64,000 nt of DNA from an uncultured Coriobacteriaceae bacterium (GCA_902790135.1 CADAQM010000005.1:22257-86256), one strand, 5' to 3'; counted from the first letter of the stretch, positions 44,150-53,481 are shown. Made by a program: numbers and translations. The notes: generated from the letters alone by a model not told the origin.

Positions 44150-45291
44150 GACTGGCCTCCGCTCAGGTGCCGTATCCCCAAATCGACACGCTCGAGCGCA
44201 TCCATGAGGTCGCCCGCGTCCAAGGGCACCGCAACGATGCTGGAGTCCTTGCGGGCGATGGTCTCGCGGCATCCTCCGACATCGGACGTGATGACGGGCG
44301 TGCCACATGCCTCCGCCTCGAGATTGACGGTGGGAAAGGTGTCCTCTCGCGTTAGGTTGATGAGCACGTCAGCTGCCGTATAGATTTTCGCAAGCTCAAG
44401 AGGTGACCCAACGCGCTCAAGGCCGATAACCGTGGCTGGGAGGCTTTTGATCTGCTTGGCGTTGAGCCCCACCAGCACGATGACATAGCGCGTGGGGTCA
44501 AGCTCATGTGCGAGCCTAACGAAGTCTCCCAGGCCCTTGCGTTCGGTCCACGGGCTTGCGACACCGAGAATCATGCAACGGCTTCCGATGCCAAAACGCT
44601 CACGGAAGTCACTTGGCGTAGGCCTGAAGATGGTCGCGTCCACGCGATTGTGACGCACTTCAACGGGATATGCGGACAAGAAGGACTCCCGCAGCAAGCC
44701 CTCGAGCCAGTGGCTCGGAACCGCCAAGGTCATGCGCTCGGAGGGTATCCTTGTGAAAATCTCCCGCTTGTGGGCATAGTTCCAGGCGCACGAGGCGCGC
44801 GAGAACGTCTTGGGATAGGCGCTCAGTTGGGGGCAGTCGTCCCCACAGGTTCCGTTGCGCCACCTGTCGCAGCCCACACAATCAAAGTGCGCGCAGTGAC
44901 CCGTAAAGGTCCAGCAGTCGTGGAGCGTCCACCTCACCCGCACGTCCTCATGCGCGGCAAGCCACCCAAAGAGCATCTCCACATTGAGGTGATAGCCATG
45001 CACGTTGTGCAGGTGCACGACATCTGGCCCCACCTCATCAAGCTTGGCAAGCAGACGCCTGGTCGAGGCCTTTGAGTGGAACCCCGCACGGCCATCGAGA
45101 CGCGTCTGCAGCACATCGAGGTATAGGCCAGGCCTGCTTCCGTAATTGCATTCATGCTCATTGGACGCCGCGCGACCCCTGCCCCACATCATCCAGCACT
45201 CGTCGCCCAACGCCCTTCGCTCGTCGGTGATCTGGCGCATGACGGCACCAGTGGATCCGTTCGGTACGCTGTTTATCGAAACGTAGCGCAC
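44146..45291 (-). CDS. GT4-type glycosyltransferase
   Basis: A 381-aa glycosyltransferase starting at a GTG (45291). N-lobe VPNGSTGAVMRQI and VVHLHNVHGYHLN, a cysteine-rich segment DCWTFTGHCAHFDCVGCDRW typical of a capsule GT4 subgroup, and C-lobe DVLINLTREDTFPTVNLEAEACGTPVI with the EX7E pattern. It adds a sugar during capsule or exopolysaccharide repeat-unit synthesis; donor and acceptor are unknown. Five bp separate it from the epimerase gene upstream. Confidence 0.87.
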   Translation of the reverse strand: MRYVSINSVPNGSTGAVMRQITDERRALGDECWMMWGRGRAASNEHECNYGSRPGLYLDVLQTRLDGRAGFHSKASTRRLLAKLDEVGPDVVHLHNVHGYHLNVEMLFGWLAAHEDVRVRWTLHDCWTFTGHCAHFDCVGCDRWRNGTCGDDCPQLSAYPKTFSRASCAWNYAHKREIFTRIPSERMTLAVPSHWLEGLLRESFLSAYPVEVRHNRVDATIFRPTPSDFRERFGIGSRCMILGVASPWTERKGLGDFVRLAHELDPTRYVIVLVGLNAKQIKSLPATVIGLERVGSPLELAKIYTAADVLINLTREDTFPTVNLEAEACGTPVITSDVGGCRETIARKDSSIVAVPLDAGDLMDALERVDLGIRHLSGGQS

Positions 45292-45295
45292 GTGG

Positions 45296-46465
45296 TCAGC
45301 CCTTTCGCCACACCATGCGGTCGACGATGCCCGTATAGCTCTGGATGATCCTCACGGTTTTGGCCGACACGTTCTCGTCGCAGTAGTCGGGCACACCTGA
45401 GCCGAACGTGTCGTCTTGCTTGAGGGCCACGGCCAAGTCCACCGCCTGGAGCAGACCCTTCTCGTCTATGCCCGAGAGGATGAAGTGCCCTCGCTCGAGC
45501 GCCTCAGGTCGCTCGGTGCTCGTACGGATGCACACGGCTGCAAACGGGTGCCCGGCGCGCGCAAAGAAGCTTGACTCCTCGGGAAGCGTCCCGGAGTCGG
45601 AGACAACGCAAAAGGCACCCATCTGCAGGCAGTTGTAGTCAAAGAAGCCGAGCGGCTCGTGCATGCGCACCCGCTCGTCGAGCACGAACCCGCGCTCCGC
45701 CAGACGCTTGCGGCTGCGCGGGTGACAGCTGTAGAGCACGGGCATGTCATAGGTGGCCGCCATGGCATTGATCGCCGAAAAGAGGCTCTCGAAGTTGGCC
45801 TCGGTGTCGATGTTCTCCTCACGATGAGCCGAAAGCAGGATGTAGCGACCCCTCTCGAGCCCAAGACGCTCATGGATGTCGCTCTGCTCGATGCTCGCGA
45901 GGTGGGCGCGTAGCACCTCTGGCATCGGGCTTCCCGTCACAAAGGTGCGCTCCTTGGGAAACCCGCACTCGATGAGGTAGCGTCGCGCGTGCTCGGTATA
46001 GGGCAAGTTGACGTCCGAGGTGACGTCCACGATACGACGATTGATCTCCTCGGGCAGGCACTCGTCCTTGCAACGGTTGCCTGCCTCCATGTGGAAGATG
46101 GGGATGTGCAGCCGCTTGGCGCCGATCACGCTCAGGCAGCTGTTGGTGTCGCCGAGCACGAGCACGGCGTCGGGCATGAGCTGCGCCATGAGGTCAAAGC
46201 TTTTGGAGACGATGGCGCCCATGGTCTGCCCAAGGCTCTCCCCCACCACGTCCAGGCAGACGTCAGGCTCATCCAGCCCGAGCTCCTTGAAGAAGATGCC
46301 GCTCAGGTTGTAGTCCCAGTTCTGGCCAGTGTGGCACACGAGGGTGTCAAAGCAGCTGCGACAGCGCTTTATCACCTCGGATAGGCGGATGATCTCCGGT
46401 CTGGTACCCACGATGACAAGAAGCCTGATGCGCCCGTCATCCTTGAACGAAACGTCGTAACACAT
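45296..46465 (-). CDS. capG: UDP-N-acetylglucosamine 2-epimerase (WecB/CapG-like)
   Basis: A 389-aa non-hydrolysing UDP-HexNAc 2-epimerase. Motifs: IVGTRPEIIRLSEV, CHTGQNWDYNLS, HMEAGNRCKDECLPEE, LSAHREENIDTE and SDSGTLPEESSFF. The next upstream gene is CapF-like, and together the two match steps two and three of UDP-N-acetyl-L-fucosamine synthesis (CapE, CapF, CapG). That pairing favours a CapG role over plain ManNAc formation. Start at 46465, 1 bp from the CapF stop. Confidence 0.87.
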   Translation of the reverse strand: MCYDVSFKDDGRIRLLVIVGTRPEIIRLSEVIKRCRSCFDTLVCHTGQNWDYNLSGIFFKELGLDEPDVCLDVVGESLGQTMGAIVSKSFDLMAQLMPDAVLVLGDTNSCLSVIGAKRLHIPIFHMEAGNRCKDECLPEEINRRIVDVTSDVNLPYTEHARRYLIECGFPKERTFVTGSPMPEVLRAHLASIEQSDIHERLGLERGRYILLSAHREENIDTEANFESLFSAINAMAATYDMPVLYSCHPRSRKRLAERGFVLDERVRMHEPLGFFDYNCLQMGAFCVVSDSGTLPEESSFFARAGHPFAAVCIRTSTERPEALERGHFILSGIDEKGLLQAVDLAVALKQDDTFGSGVPDYCDENVSAKTVRIIQSYTGIVDRMVWRKG

Positions 46466-46466
46466 G

Positions 46467-47651
46467 TCAGATCTCCTCGTAAAACGTATCGGGCTGTTCG
46501 GGGTCAAAGCATTCGTTTGCCCACATGAGCGTGACGAGCTCCCGCTCGTCCGAGAGGTTCTCGATGCTGTGCACATGCCCAGGGACCATCTCCACGACGG
46601 TGGGTTCCTCACCCCGCACGTGGTATTCCGTCACGGGATAGGGCTCACCTGTCGCATCGGAGCCGAGCTTCCTGACCCGTATGAGCGCCTCCCCTGACAC
46701 CACCAGGAACTTCTCCCATTTGGAGTGATGCCAATGTCTGCCCTTGGTCGCACCGGGGGCAGAGACGTTGACGGAGACCTGTCCGCGGTCGGCTGTTTTG
46801 AGCACCTCGACAAAGCTGCCCCGCTCATCCGTCCGAGCATCAAGCGCATACGACAGCTCGTGGGGCTCAAGGTAGCTCTGGAAGGTGCTCAGGAGCTTCT
46901 TGGAGAAGGAGCCAGGGCTGACATCGGGCACCAGCAGGCTCGTGCGCGACGCCTTGAAGCCCTCAAGCAGCTCCACGATCCTCCCCAGCGTCACGTGGTT
47001 TGTCGGCCCCGCAACGCAGAACGCGCCTTCACGCCGCTCCCGCCCCAGAAGCGCGCGGAGCAGCTCTTCCACGAGGTCATCGATGTAGAGAAGCTCGAGC
47101 TCGGTGGACGGGTCGTTAACCACATAGGGCTTGCTGTGCGCGACGGCATCGCAGAAGGTCGCCACTGCGCTGTTGTAGTTGGGGCGGCACCACTTGCCAT
47201 AAAGGTTGGGCAGACGGTAGACGAGCACGCGCGAGCCATGGGCCTTGCCATGCGCGCGCAGCAGTCGCTCCGCCTCGAGCTTGCTCTTACCGTAGGCACT
47301 ACCGGCAAATCTGCCCGCAAGTGTCGCCTGCACGAAGCTCGCCAGCATCACGGGACAGCGGTTGTCCGCCGCCTCGAGGCATCTGAGTACGTCCTCCAAC
47401 CCCTGAACGTTACCCGCGAACTCCACCTGGTCCTTTGGGCGGTTGACGCCCGCGAGATGAAAGACAAAGTCGCATGCCCCGCACCATTGGGCCAACTCGT
47501 CTGGCGAGTTGGCCCTGTCGTAGCGATAGAGCTCGAGCGGGAGCAGCGCTCGAACATGCGAGCGACGGTCCTTCCCGTCGCGGATGCACTCGAGTGCCGC
47601 ACAGAGGTTTTTGCCCACAAACCCATTCGCACCCGTCACTAGAACCCTCAC
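46467..47651 (-). CDS. capF: CapF-like bifunctional epimerase/reductase with C-terminal cupin
   Basis: A 394-aa protein from a GTG at 47651. N-terminal NAD(P)-binding extended-SDR domain (RVLVTGANGFVGKNL, FHLAGVNRP, YGKSKLEAE) and a C-terminal cupin (GRHWHHSKWEKFLVVSGEA, VPGHVHSIENLSD). This is the CapF layout, which converts the CapE product toward UDP-N-acetyl-L-talosamine. CapE is not seen in the window. Second gene of the capsule operon after the LCP gene. Confidence 0.88.
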   Translation of the reverse strand: MRVLVTGANGFVGKNLCAALECIRDGKDRRSHVRALLPLELYRYDRANSPDELAQWCGACDFVFHLAGVNRPKDQVEFAGNVQGLEDVLRCLEAADNRCPVMLASFVQATLAGRFAGSAYGKSKLEAERLLRAHGKAHGSRVLVYRLPNLYGKWCRPNYNSAVATFCDAVAHSKPYVVNDPSTELELLYIDDLVEELLRALLGRERREGAFCVAGPTNHVTLGRIVELLEGFKASRTSLLVPDVSPGSFSKKLLSTFQSYLEPHELSYALDARTDERGSFVEVLKTADRGQVSVNVSAPGATKGRHWHHSKWEKFLVVSGEALIRVRKLGSDATGEPYPVTEYHVRGEEPTVVEMVPGHVHSIENLSDERELVTLMWANECFDPEQPDTFYEEI

Positions 47652-47735
47652 GGTAGAACCTCGTCCTCTCTCGAAGCGTGCTCGCACATTGCGACACCGG
47701 CAGTTTGCGGGCGATAGGCCCTCAGCCGACCCGCA

Positions 47736-49016
47736 CTAGTCGGCCCTCTCGGCATCGTCGGTGGTCAGGGCAGACTCCGCGAGCTTTCGGTAGTCCCTCG
47801 GACCGGCACCGTTTGACGCCGCGCCAAGCGCATCGTTTTGCGACTGGGCCTTGGGAATGGGAGCATCGGCGTCGTCTGGGTCGAGGCCGGCGTCGACGCG
47901 ACACATAAGGTCCCGCCACTCGTCGTACATCGTGGCAACGTACGAAATCCCATCAGACTCATAGCCATAGCTGGGACAGGCGGTCTGGTAGATCGTAATG
48001 CCCGTCTTGCGGAAGCCCAAGGCCAAGCTTACGAGATCCTTGGTGGCGTAGTCGGTGGAGACCATTTCTGCAAGATCGCCGATTATGCCAGGAAGATCGG
48101 CAGGCGACGCCTCCGTGATCTCCTTGGCGATGCCGGAGACCACCTGACGCTGAGATTGTATGCGTGTGAAGTCGCCCCCCGCAAAGCTATGGCGCTCGCG
48201 AGCGTAGATGAGCGCGCGCTTGCCCGTAACGCGCTGCGTGCCCTTCATGAAGTGCTCGCCCCCAGCGGTGAAGGCCTCTGGCACGTTTACCCAAATGCCT
48301 CCCAGGCGGTCAACGACCTGCACGAGCCCATCAAAGCCAATCTCCATGTAGTGCGAGATGGGAACGCCCGCAAACTCCGAGACGGCATTGACCATGCCGG
48401 CGGTCCCCCCGTAGGCCAAGGCAGAGTTGAGCTTGCACGTACCATAGCCCTCGATGTTGACCATCGTGTCACGCGGAATCGAGACGAGGTCCACCACGCC
48501 CTCGTCAGGGTCAAGACGGGCAAGGATGATCACGTCGCCGCGAGCACCTTCAACCCCCTCGCGCTCGTCCGATCCCACGAGCAGGACGTAGAAGGCGTTG
48601 GGATGCGCCTCTGAGTCCGTGGTGGCACCAGGCGCGGCAAGCGCTTCTACGAGCTTGCGGTACTCGTCGGGATCGGGTCGCATGGAGGTGTCGAGAGAGT
48701 GGATCCACAGGGCGAGTGCCGAGACGATTATGACAACCGAGACCGCGAAGATACCGAGGCCGATCCACATCCGACTCACACCAGAGTTGGTGCGCCCGTG
48801 ATGGGCTCTCCCCAACTTCTCGCCCACGCCCTCGTGCGAACGCGCGGTCCGGGTTTTCGATACGGGAGAGAAGCCCTTGACGATGCGGGCCTCGACAAGA
48901 GGCTCATCCGCCCGCAGCGATGACTCGGGCTGACACTCCGAGGGGAAATCCGATGCTCCACCCGCTTTCTCAGGGTCGTCGGGCATGGGAGCAGCATCGT
49001 CCGCAATACCGCTCAT
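47736..49016 (-). CDS. LytR-CpsA-Psr (LCP) glycopolymer ligase
   Basis: A 426-aa protein from the ATG at 49016 (GGAGGGGG ribosome site). A long cytoplasmic N-terminus rich in charged residues, one membrane helix near residues 85-105 and an extracytoplasmic LCP domain: LLVGSDEREGVEGARGDVI, SIPRDTMVNIEGYG, KLNSALAYGG and ALIYARERHS. LCP enzymes attach capsule or wall polymers to peptidoglycan. It starts the minus-strand capsule operon. Confidence 0.88.
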   Translation of the reverse strand: MSGIADDAAPMPDDPEKAGGASDFPSECQPESSLRADEPLVEARIVKGFSPVSKTRTARSHEGVGEKLGRAHHGRTNSGVSRMWIGLGIFAVSVVIIVSALALWIHSLDTSMRPDPDEYRKLVEALAAPGATTDSEAHPNAFYVLLVGSDEREGVEGARGDVIILARLDPDEGVVDLVSIPRDTMVNIEGYGTCKLNSALAYGGTAGMVNAVSEFAGVPISHYMEIGFDGLVQVVDRLGGIWVNVPEAFTAGGEHFMKGTQRVTGKRALIYARERHSFAGGDFTRIQSQRQVVSGIAKEITEASPADLPGIIGDLAEMVSTDYATKDLVSLALGFRKTGITIYQTACPSYGYESDGISYVATMYDEWRDLMCRVDAGLDPDDADAPIPKAQSQNDALGAASNGAGPRDYRKLAESALTTDDAERAD

Positions 49017-49091
49017 GATGAGACCCCCTCCTGTGTGCTTCATTGAATCCCTCACCAGTCTGACTAATGTGAGCGATTAATATTGTTATCT

Positions 49092-49119
49092 AATTTACGC
49101 ATATAGTATGGTAGGTCAA
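49092..49119 (-). promoter_or_regulatory. Predicted promoter of the capsule operon
   Basis: Minus strand -35 TTGACC (49114-49119), 16-nt spacer, -10 TAAATT (49092-49097), in an AT-rich stretch about 75 bp upstream of the LCP start. Confidence 0.55.
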
Positions 49120-49239
49120 TTTCCCGCAGCGCGGCACCCTTGCACCGTTGTTTCTAACAAACCGGCAATGGGCCAGGCACTGCAAGGCACTACCATATGG
49201 TTAGCCGGATAGCTGAATTCGGGCATTTTGGGGGGCTCC

Positions 49240-50322
49240 ATGGCTACCGTCACGTATATCTTCTGTCACGGTCTCAACGGCTGGGGCCAGTACGACGAGC
49301 AGTACGTCGAGAAACCCTATTGGGGCGGTGCCTCGGGAGACGTAGCTGCACGTTGGCGCGAGCAAGGCTTGGATGCGTACGCGGCAAGCGTGCACCCGCA
49401 GGGCAGCGCCTGGGACCGTGCCTGCGAGCTCTATGCACAGATTGCAGGAACCCTGACTGACTACGGCACCACGCACAGCGAGGAGTGCAGGCACGCCCGC
49501 TATGGGCGTGACTTTACGGGAAACCCGCTCATTCCCTCATGGGACAACGACACCCGCCTCGTGCTCATCGGCCATTCCTTCGGCGGCGCGACCGTCCGCC
49601 TGTTTGGCGAGCTTCTCGCCCATGGCAGCGAGAAGGAGCGCGCCGCGACAGCACCCGAGACTCTCTCCCCTCTATTCGCTGGTGGCCTCGAGCGGCGCAT
49701 TCTCGCAATCGTCACCCTCGCGGCGCCAACCAACGGCACGACCGCCTACGACATGACGCGTGACCCTTCCTTTGACACCAAGCACGTGAGGATCCCGCTC
49801 AGATACAAGTTCTGGGACTGGATTCTCAAGAGGCACACGAAGATACAGACGGACGACCGCGACCCGCGAGACTGGGCGAGCTTTGACATGATGCTGGACA
49901 ATGCACAGGCGCTCAACGAGCGCATTGCATTGCTGCCGCACGTCTACTACCTCTCGGTGGCCTGCGATGCGACCAAGCCTGGCAAGGACGGCGCCTACGT
50001 GCCCGACCGCGCGCTTCTGGACCCGTTGTTTGTGAAGACCAGCTCAATGATGGGCTGCTACAGCGGCACGACTGCAGCCGGCTGTGTGGTTGACGACGGC
50101 TGGCACGCCAACGACGGCCTGGTCAACACCCTTTCTGCCCGCGCACCCCTTGGGGCACCGCAAAAGCCCTTCGACCGTAGCGACATCGAGCGCGGGGTAT
50201 GGAACGTGATGCCCGACCTGCACGCTGATCATGGCTTCTTCCAAGGGGGCTTCATCAAGAAGCGTAATCCGCAGCCGTTCTTCCAAGACCTTCTCGAGAT
50301 ACTGACGAGCCTCGAGCAATAG
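49240..50322 (+). CDS. Lipase-like alpha/beta hydrolase (family I.5-like)
   Basis: A 360-aa hydrolase related to staphylococcal and bacillar lipases. VTYIFCHGLNGWGQ oxyanion strand, nucleophile in LIGHSFGGATVR, acid and metal-site-like residues in VVDDGWHANDGLVNT, histidine in LHADHGFF. No signal peptide is present, which is odd for this usually secreted family, so it may act in the cytoplasm or be exported by another route. The start at 49240 has a run of G upstream. A single gene, divergent from the capsule operon. Confidence 0.83.
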   Translation: MATVTYIFCHGLNGWGQYDEQYVEKPYWGGASGDVAARWREQGLDAYAASVHPQGSAWDRACELYAQIAGTLTDYGTTHSEECRHARYGRDFTGNPLIPSWDNDTRLVLIGHSFGGATVRLFGELLAHGSEKERAATAPETLSPLFAGGLERRILAIVTLAAPTNGTTAYDMTRDPSFDTKHVRIPLRYKFWDWILKRHTKIQTDDRDPRDWASFDMMLDNAQALNERIALLPHVYYLSVACDATKPGKDGAYVPDRALLDPLFVKTSSMMGCYSGTTAAGCVVDDGWHANDGLVNTLSARAPLGAPQKPFDRSDIERGVWNVMPDLHADHGFFQGGFIKKRNPQPFFQDLLEILTSLEQ

Positions 50323-50357
50323 GCGGACGGATGGGATCAATGAAACCCGCGTAAAGG

Positions 50358-50792
50358 CTATCGAGCGTTCCAGCCTGCCACAATCTCACGGGTGCGCCTA
50401 TCCGCCCTACCGTGGTAATAGCGATCGAGCACCTGCTGGAAGAGATCCTCGCCAGTCTCGTCACCAAAGAGCGTCATGCACGAGCGGAGCTTCTTGGCAT
50501 CGATCCAACTCACTATGTGCTCGGGATTGGTCTCGTCGAGGTCGAGCAGCGCCTGGGTGATCTCGCGCAAGCGCGGCATGAGGATGGGGTGCGTCACGTA
50601 GGCAGCCAACTCTGCCGCCGAAGCGATGCCGTAGTAGGTGGCCATCTGGCTGTTACCGAGGCCTCGTGCTTGAGGAAATATGTACCAGATCCAGTGGCTG
50701 CGCTTGCGCCCGGAGCGAATCTCCGCCAGCGCCCGCTCGTACACGCCGCCATCCTGCGCCTGCACGAAGCGCTCGACGCTCGCATCGCCCAT
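50358..50792 (-). CDS. DUF1810 family protein
   Basis: A 144-aa protein that matches DUF1810 over its full length: FVQAQDGGVYERALAEIRSG, SHWIWYIFPQARGLGNS, YYGIASAAELAAYVTHP, and SWIDAKKLRSCMTLFG. DUF1810 is structurally related to NADAR-type proteins, suggesting an ADP-ribose-linked role, which is not shown here. A GGAGGGGA site precedes the start. A single gene convergent with the lipase gene and divergent from the symporter. Confidence 0.88.
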   Translation of the reverse strand: MGDASVERFVQAQDGGVYERALAEIRSGRKRSHWIWYIFPQARGLGNSQMATYYGIASAAELAAYVTHPILMPRLREITQALLDLDETNPEHIVSWIDAKKLRSCMTLFGDETGEDLFQQVLDRYYHGRADRRTREIVAGWNAR

Positions 50793-50810
50793 GGCTCTCC
50801 CCTCCGTCGC

Positions 50811-50845
50811 GTGACACGCTAAATCCCACGGAACAAGCGTGCCAT
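50811..50845. repeat. TGGCACAC-type hairpin repeat, copy D (diverged)
   Basis: Arms TGACACGCT and AGCGTGCCA around AAATCCCACGGAACA. It sits in a divergent intergenic region, where a terminator role does not fit. Confidence 0.65.
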
Positions 50846-51024
50846 ATGCCGCATGATACTCGCATTAACGTGGGCTTTTATGCCTCATTCAGCATTTCAT
50901 ATTACAAGGCTGAGACGTGTTACAGATTGTGCACATGCTTTCTGACAACACACGGTAGTATCGCGAACGTGCTTCTGAATGGGAGCAGCTGGTCTATCCG
51001 AATCACCAGTCAGAAAGGGATCGT

Positions 51025-52518
51025 ATGTTTGCCAAGATTCTCATGATGGTCGTCTTCATCGCAGCCGTGGTTGCGATCGGCCTCAGGACCCGCGGGTCCG
51101 CAGGAAGCGTCGAGGGCTTTGTCCTCGGCGGCCGCAACGTTGGACCATGGCTCTCCGCCTTTGCCTACGGCACCAGCTATTTCTCTGCCGTCATCTTCGT
51201 GGGCTATGCGGGCCAGTTTGGCTGGAAGTACGGCATCTCCGCAACGTGGATCGGCATTGGCAACGCCTTTGTGGGCAGCCTGCTTGCATGGGTCGTGCTG
51301 GGACTGCGCACACGTCGGATGACCCATCGCCTGGGCTCGACCACGATGCCGCAGTTCTTTGGGTCGCGCTATGACAGCGAGGCGCTCCGCGTAGCGTCGG
51401 CAGCCATCATCTTCGTGTTCCTCATCCCCTACACCGCTTCGGTCTACAACGGCCTGTCGCGTCTGTTCGAGATGGCCTTTGGCATCGACTACACCGTCTG
51501 CATCATCGGCATGGCCATCGTGACCTGCATCTATGTAGTGCTCGGCGGCTACATGGCCACCGTCGTCAACGACTTCGTGCAGGGCATGGTCATGCTCATC
51601 GGCATCATCGCCATCATCGCCGCTGTGCTCGTCAATAACGGCGGCTTTCTTGCAGCCATCACCTCTCTGTCGCAAATCCCCGTCGAGGGTTCCGAGATGC
51701 AGGGCGCGCTCGCCGGCTTCTTTGGTCCCGACCCGCTGAACCTCCTCGGCGTCGTCATCCTCACGTCGCTGGGCACCTGGGGTCTGCCGCAGATGGTGGG
51801 CAAGTTCTATGCCATCAAGAGCGACGAGGCCGTCAAGCAGGGCGCCATCATCTCCACCTTCTTTGCCGTGATCGTTGCTGGTGGCAGTTACTTCCTCGGT
51901 GGTTTCGGCCGCCTCTATGCCGACCAGGTCATCTTCAACCCCGAGACCGGCGCGCCCGTGTACGACTCGATCGTGCCCTCCATGCTCTCCACCCTGCCCA
52001 ACCTGCTCATTGGCCTGGTCATCGTGCTGGTGCTCTCCGCAAGCATGTCCACGCTCTCCTCGCTCGTGCTGACCTCGTCCTCCACCCTCACTATCGACCT
52101 GATCAAGGGTCGTCTGGTCAAGGACATGGACGACAAGAAGCAGCTCCTGTGGATGCGCGGCCTGCTCGTGGCCTTCGTGGTGCTCTCCGCCGCCATCGCG
52201 CTCTGGCAGTACACCTCGCCCGTCAACTTCATCGCCCAGCTCATGGGCATCTCCTGGGGTGCTCTTGCCGGTGCCTTCCTCGGTCCGTTCATCTGGGGCC
52301 TCTACAGCGCACGCGTGTCCCGCATCGCCGTGTGGGCGAGCTTCATCTGCGGCGTTGGCCTGACCACGGCCAACATGTTCATCGGCTTCATCGCGAGTCC
52401 CGTCAACTGCGGCGCCATCGCCATGCTGCTCTCGCTGGTGATCGTGCCCGTCATCTCGACCTTCACGCCGGCGGTACCCTTCGAGCTCGACGAGCCCCTC
52501 AGCGCCCGCGAGGTCTAA
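51025..52518 (+). CDS. Sodium:solute symporter (SSS family)
   Basis: A 497-aa membrane transporter with about 13 helices. The SSS signature region is visible in GFVLGGRNVGPWLSAFAYGT and YFSAVIFVGYAGQFG at the start, with SASMSTLSSLVLTSSSTL in helix 8, the sodium-site region. It should import an organic solute with Na+. The substrate cannot be assigned; proline/pantothenate-type and sugar-acid relatives share this pattern. GAAAGGGA ribosome site. Followed by three hairpin repeats and the nitroreductase. Confidence 0.87.
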   Translation: MFAKILMMVVFIAAVVAIGLRTRGSAGSVEGFVLGGRNVGPWLSAFAYGTSYFSAVIFVGYAGQFGWKYGISATWIGIGNAFVGSLLAWVVLGLRTRRMTHRLGSTTMPQFFGSRYDSEALRVASAAIIFVFLIPYTASVYNGLSRLFEMAFGIDYTVCIIGMAIVTCIYVVLGGYMATVVNDFVQGMVMLIGIIAIIAAVLVNNGGFLAAITSLSQIPVEGSEMQGALAGFFGPDPLNLLGVVILTSLGTWGLPQMVGKFYAIKSDEAVKQGAIISTFFAVIVAGGSYFLGGFGRLYADQVIFNPETGAPVYDSIVPSMLSTLPNLLIGLVIVLVLSASMSTLSSLVLTSSSTLTIDLIKGRLVKDMDDKKQLLWMRGLLVAFVVLSAAIALWQYTSPVNFIAQLMGISWGALAGAFLGPFIWGLYSARVSRIAVWASFICGVGLTTANMFIGFIASPVNCGAIAMLLSLVIVPVISTFTPAVPFELDEPLSAREV

Positions 52519-52531
52519 TCCGCTAGGTACC

Positions 52532-52658
52532 AGGTGGCACACTCACTCTGTGGGAGTTTGTGTGCCACCTTTCGTATGGCACACTTTCTCCGTAGCAGGA
52601 GTTAGTGTGCCACCTTTCGTATGGCACACTTTCTCCGTAGCAGGAGTTAGTGTGCCAT
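52532..52658. repeat. TGGCACAC-type hairpin repeats, copies E, F and G (F/G in tandem)
   Basis: Copy E (52532-52570) has perfect 11-bp arms. Copies F (arms 52577-52585/52604-52612) and G (52622-52630/52649-52657) are a near-identical tandem with a 45-bp period. All share the CTCCG...GGAG inner part. Between two plus-strand genes. Confidence 0.85.
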
Positions 52659-52682
52659 TTTTCTAGAAAGGGCGGTCTTGCT

Positions 52683-53432
52683 ATGAATGCGAACGACAAC
52701 ATCATCGAGAGCCTCCATGCACGCGTGTCGATCCGCGCGTTCACCGATGAGCCCATCACCGCCGAGGAGGAGCGCACCATCCTCGAGGCCGCCTGTCAGG
52801 CTCCCACCGCAGGAAACCAGCAGCTCTACACCATCATCGTGGTGCGAGGCGAGGACAAGCGCAAGGCCCTCGTCGAGAGCTGCGACCACCAGCCCTTCAT
52901 CGCGCGGGCACCGCTCGTGCTCGTATTCTGCGCGGATGTGCGCCGCTGACATCGCGCCTTCACCGCCGCACAGGGCTGCGACCCCCGCGACCCAGGCGTG
53001 GGTGATGCCCTGCTCGCGTGCGTCGATGCCTCCATCGCTGCCCAGAACGCCGTTGTCGCCGCACAGGCCCTCGGCATCGGGTCGTGCTACATCGGCGACA
53101 TCATCGAGAACGCCGAGACCCAGCGCGAGATACTCGCCCTGCCTGACTATGTCATGCCCGCCTGCATGCTCGTGATGGGCCGCCCGACCGAGCAGCAGCT
53201 CCATCGCCAAAAGCCAAAGCGCTTTGACCTCGACACGATAGTAAGCGTGGACAGCTACCGAGACGCGCCGGAAGACGAGCTGCTCGAGGCCATAGGCAAC
53301 AAGCTCAGGGGTGGCGCGGAGTCGATTTCCGCCTTCTGCAACCGGAAGTGGAACAGCGACTTCTCACGAGAGATGACTCGTTCGGCCAAGGTCTGGCTCG
53401 ACGGGTTCCCCTTCGAGGATGTGGCACACTAA
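52683..53432 (+). pseudogene. Nitroreductase interrupted by an in-frame TGA
   Basis: A 249-codon nitroreductase frame with one TGA at 52947-52949. Before: SLHARVSIRAFTDEPIT, ACQAPTAGNQQLY and LVLVFCADVRR. After, in the same frame: HRAFTAAQGCDPRDPG, VDASIAAQNAVVAAQALGIGSCYIGDI and a C-terminal FxxE-type tail. The stop fits a Trp codon (TGG to TGA), as nitroreductases of this group often have Asp-x-x-Arg-Trp at that point. The FMN-binding RVSIR and the GIGSCYIG parts are on different sides of the break. The final codons lie inside hairpin repeat copy H. Confidence 0.8.
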
Positions 53433-53455
53433 CTCCCGCGGAGAGAATGCGCCAC
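53421..53455. repeat. TGGCACAC-type hairpin repeat, copy H, overlapping a gene end
   Basis: GTGGCACACTAACTCCCGCG with a diverged right arm GCGCCAC. The TAA stop of the nitroreductase frame is within the left part of the repeat. Confidence 0.7.
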
Positions 53456-53481
53456 TTGCCACTACGCTACAAGGAGCAGCC

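Noticed and set aside
52532-52658. Possible CRISPR array (three regularly spaced repeats)
   Set aside because: The units are hairpin repeats joined almost directly, with only a 45-bp period and no unique spacers; no cas genes.
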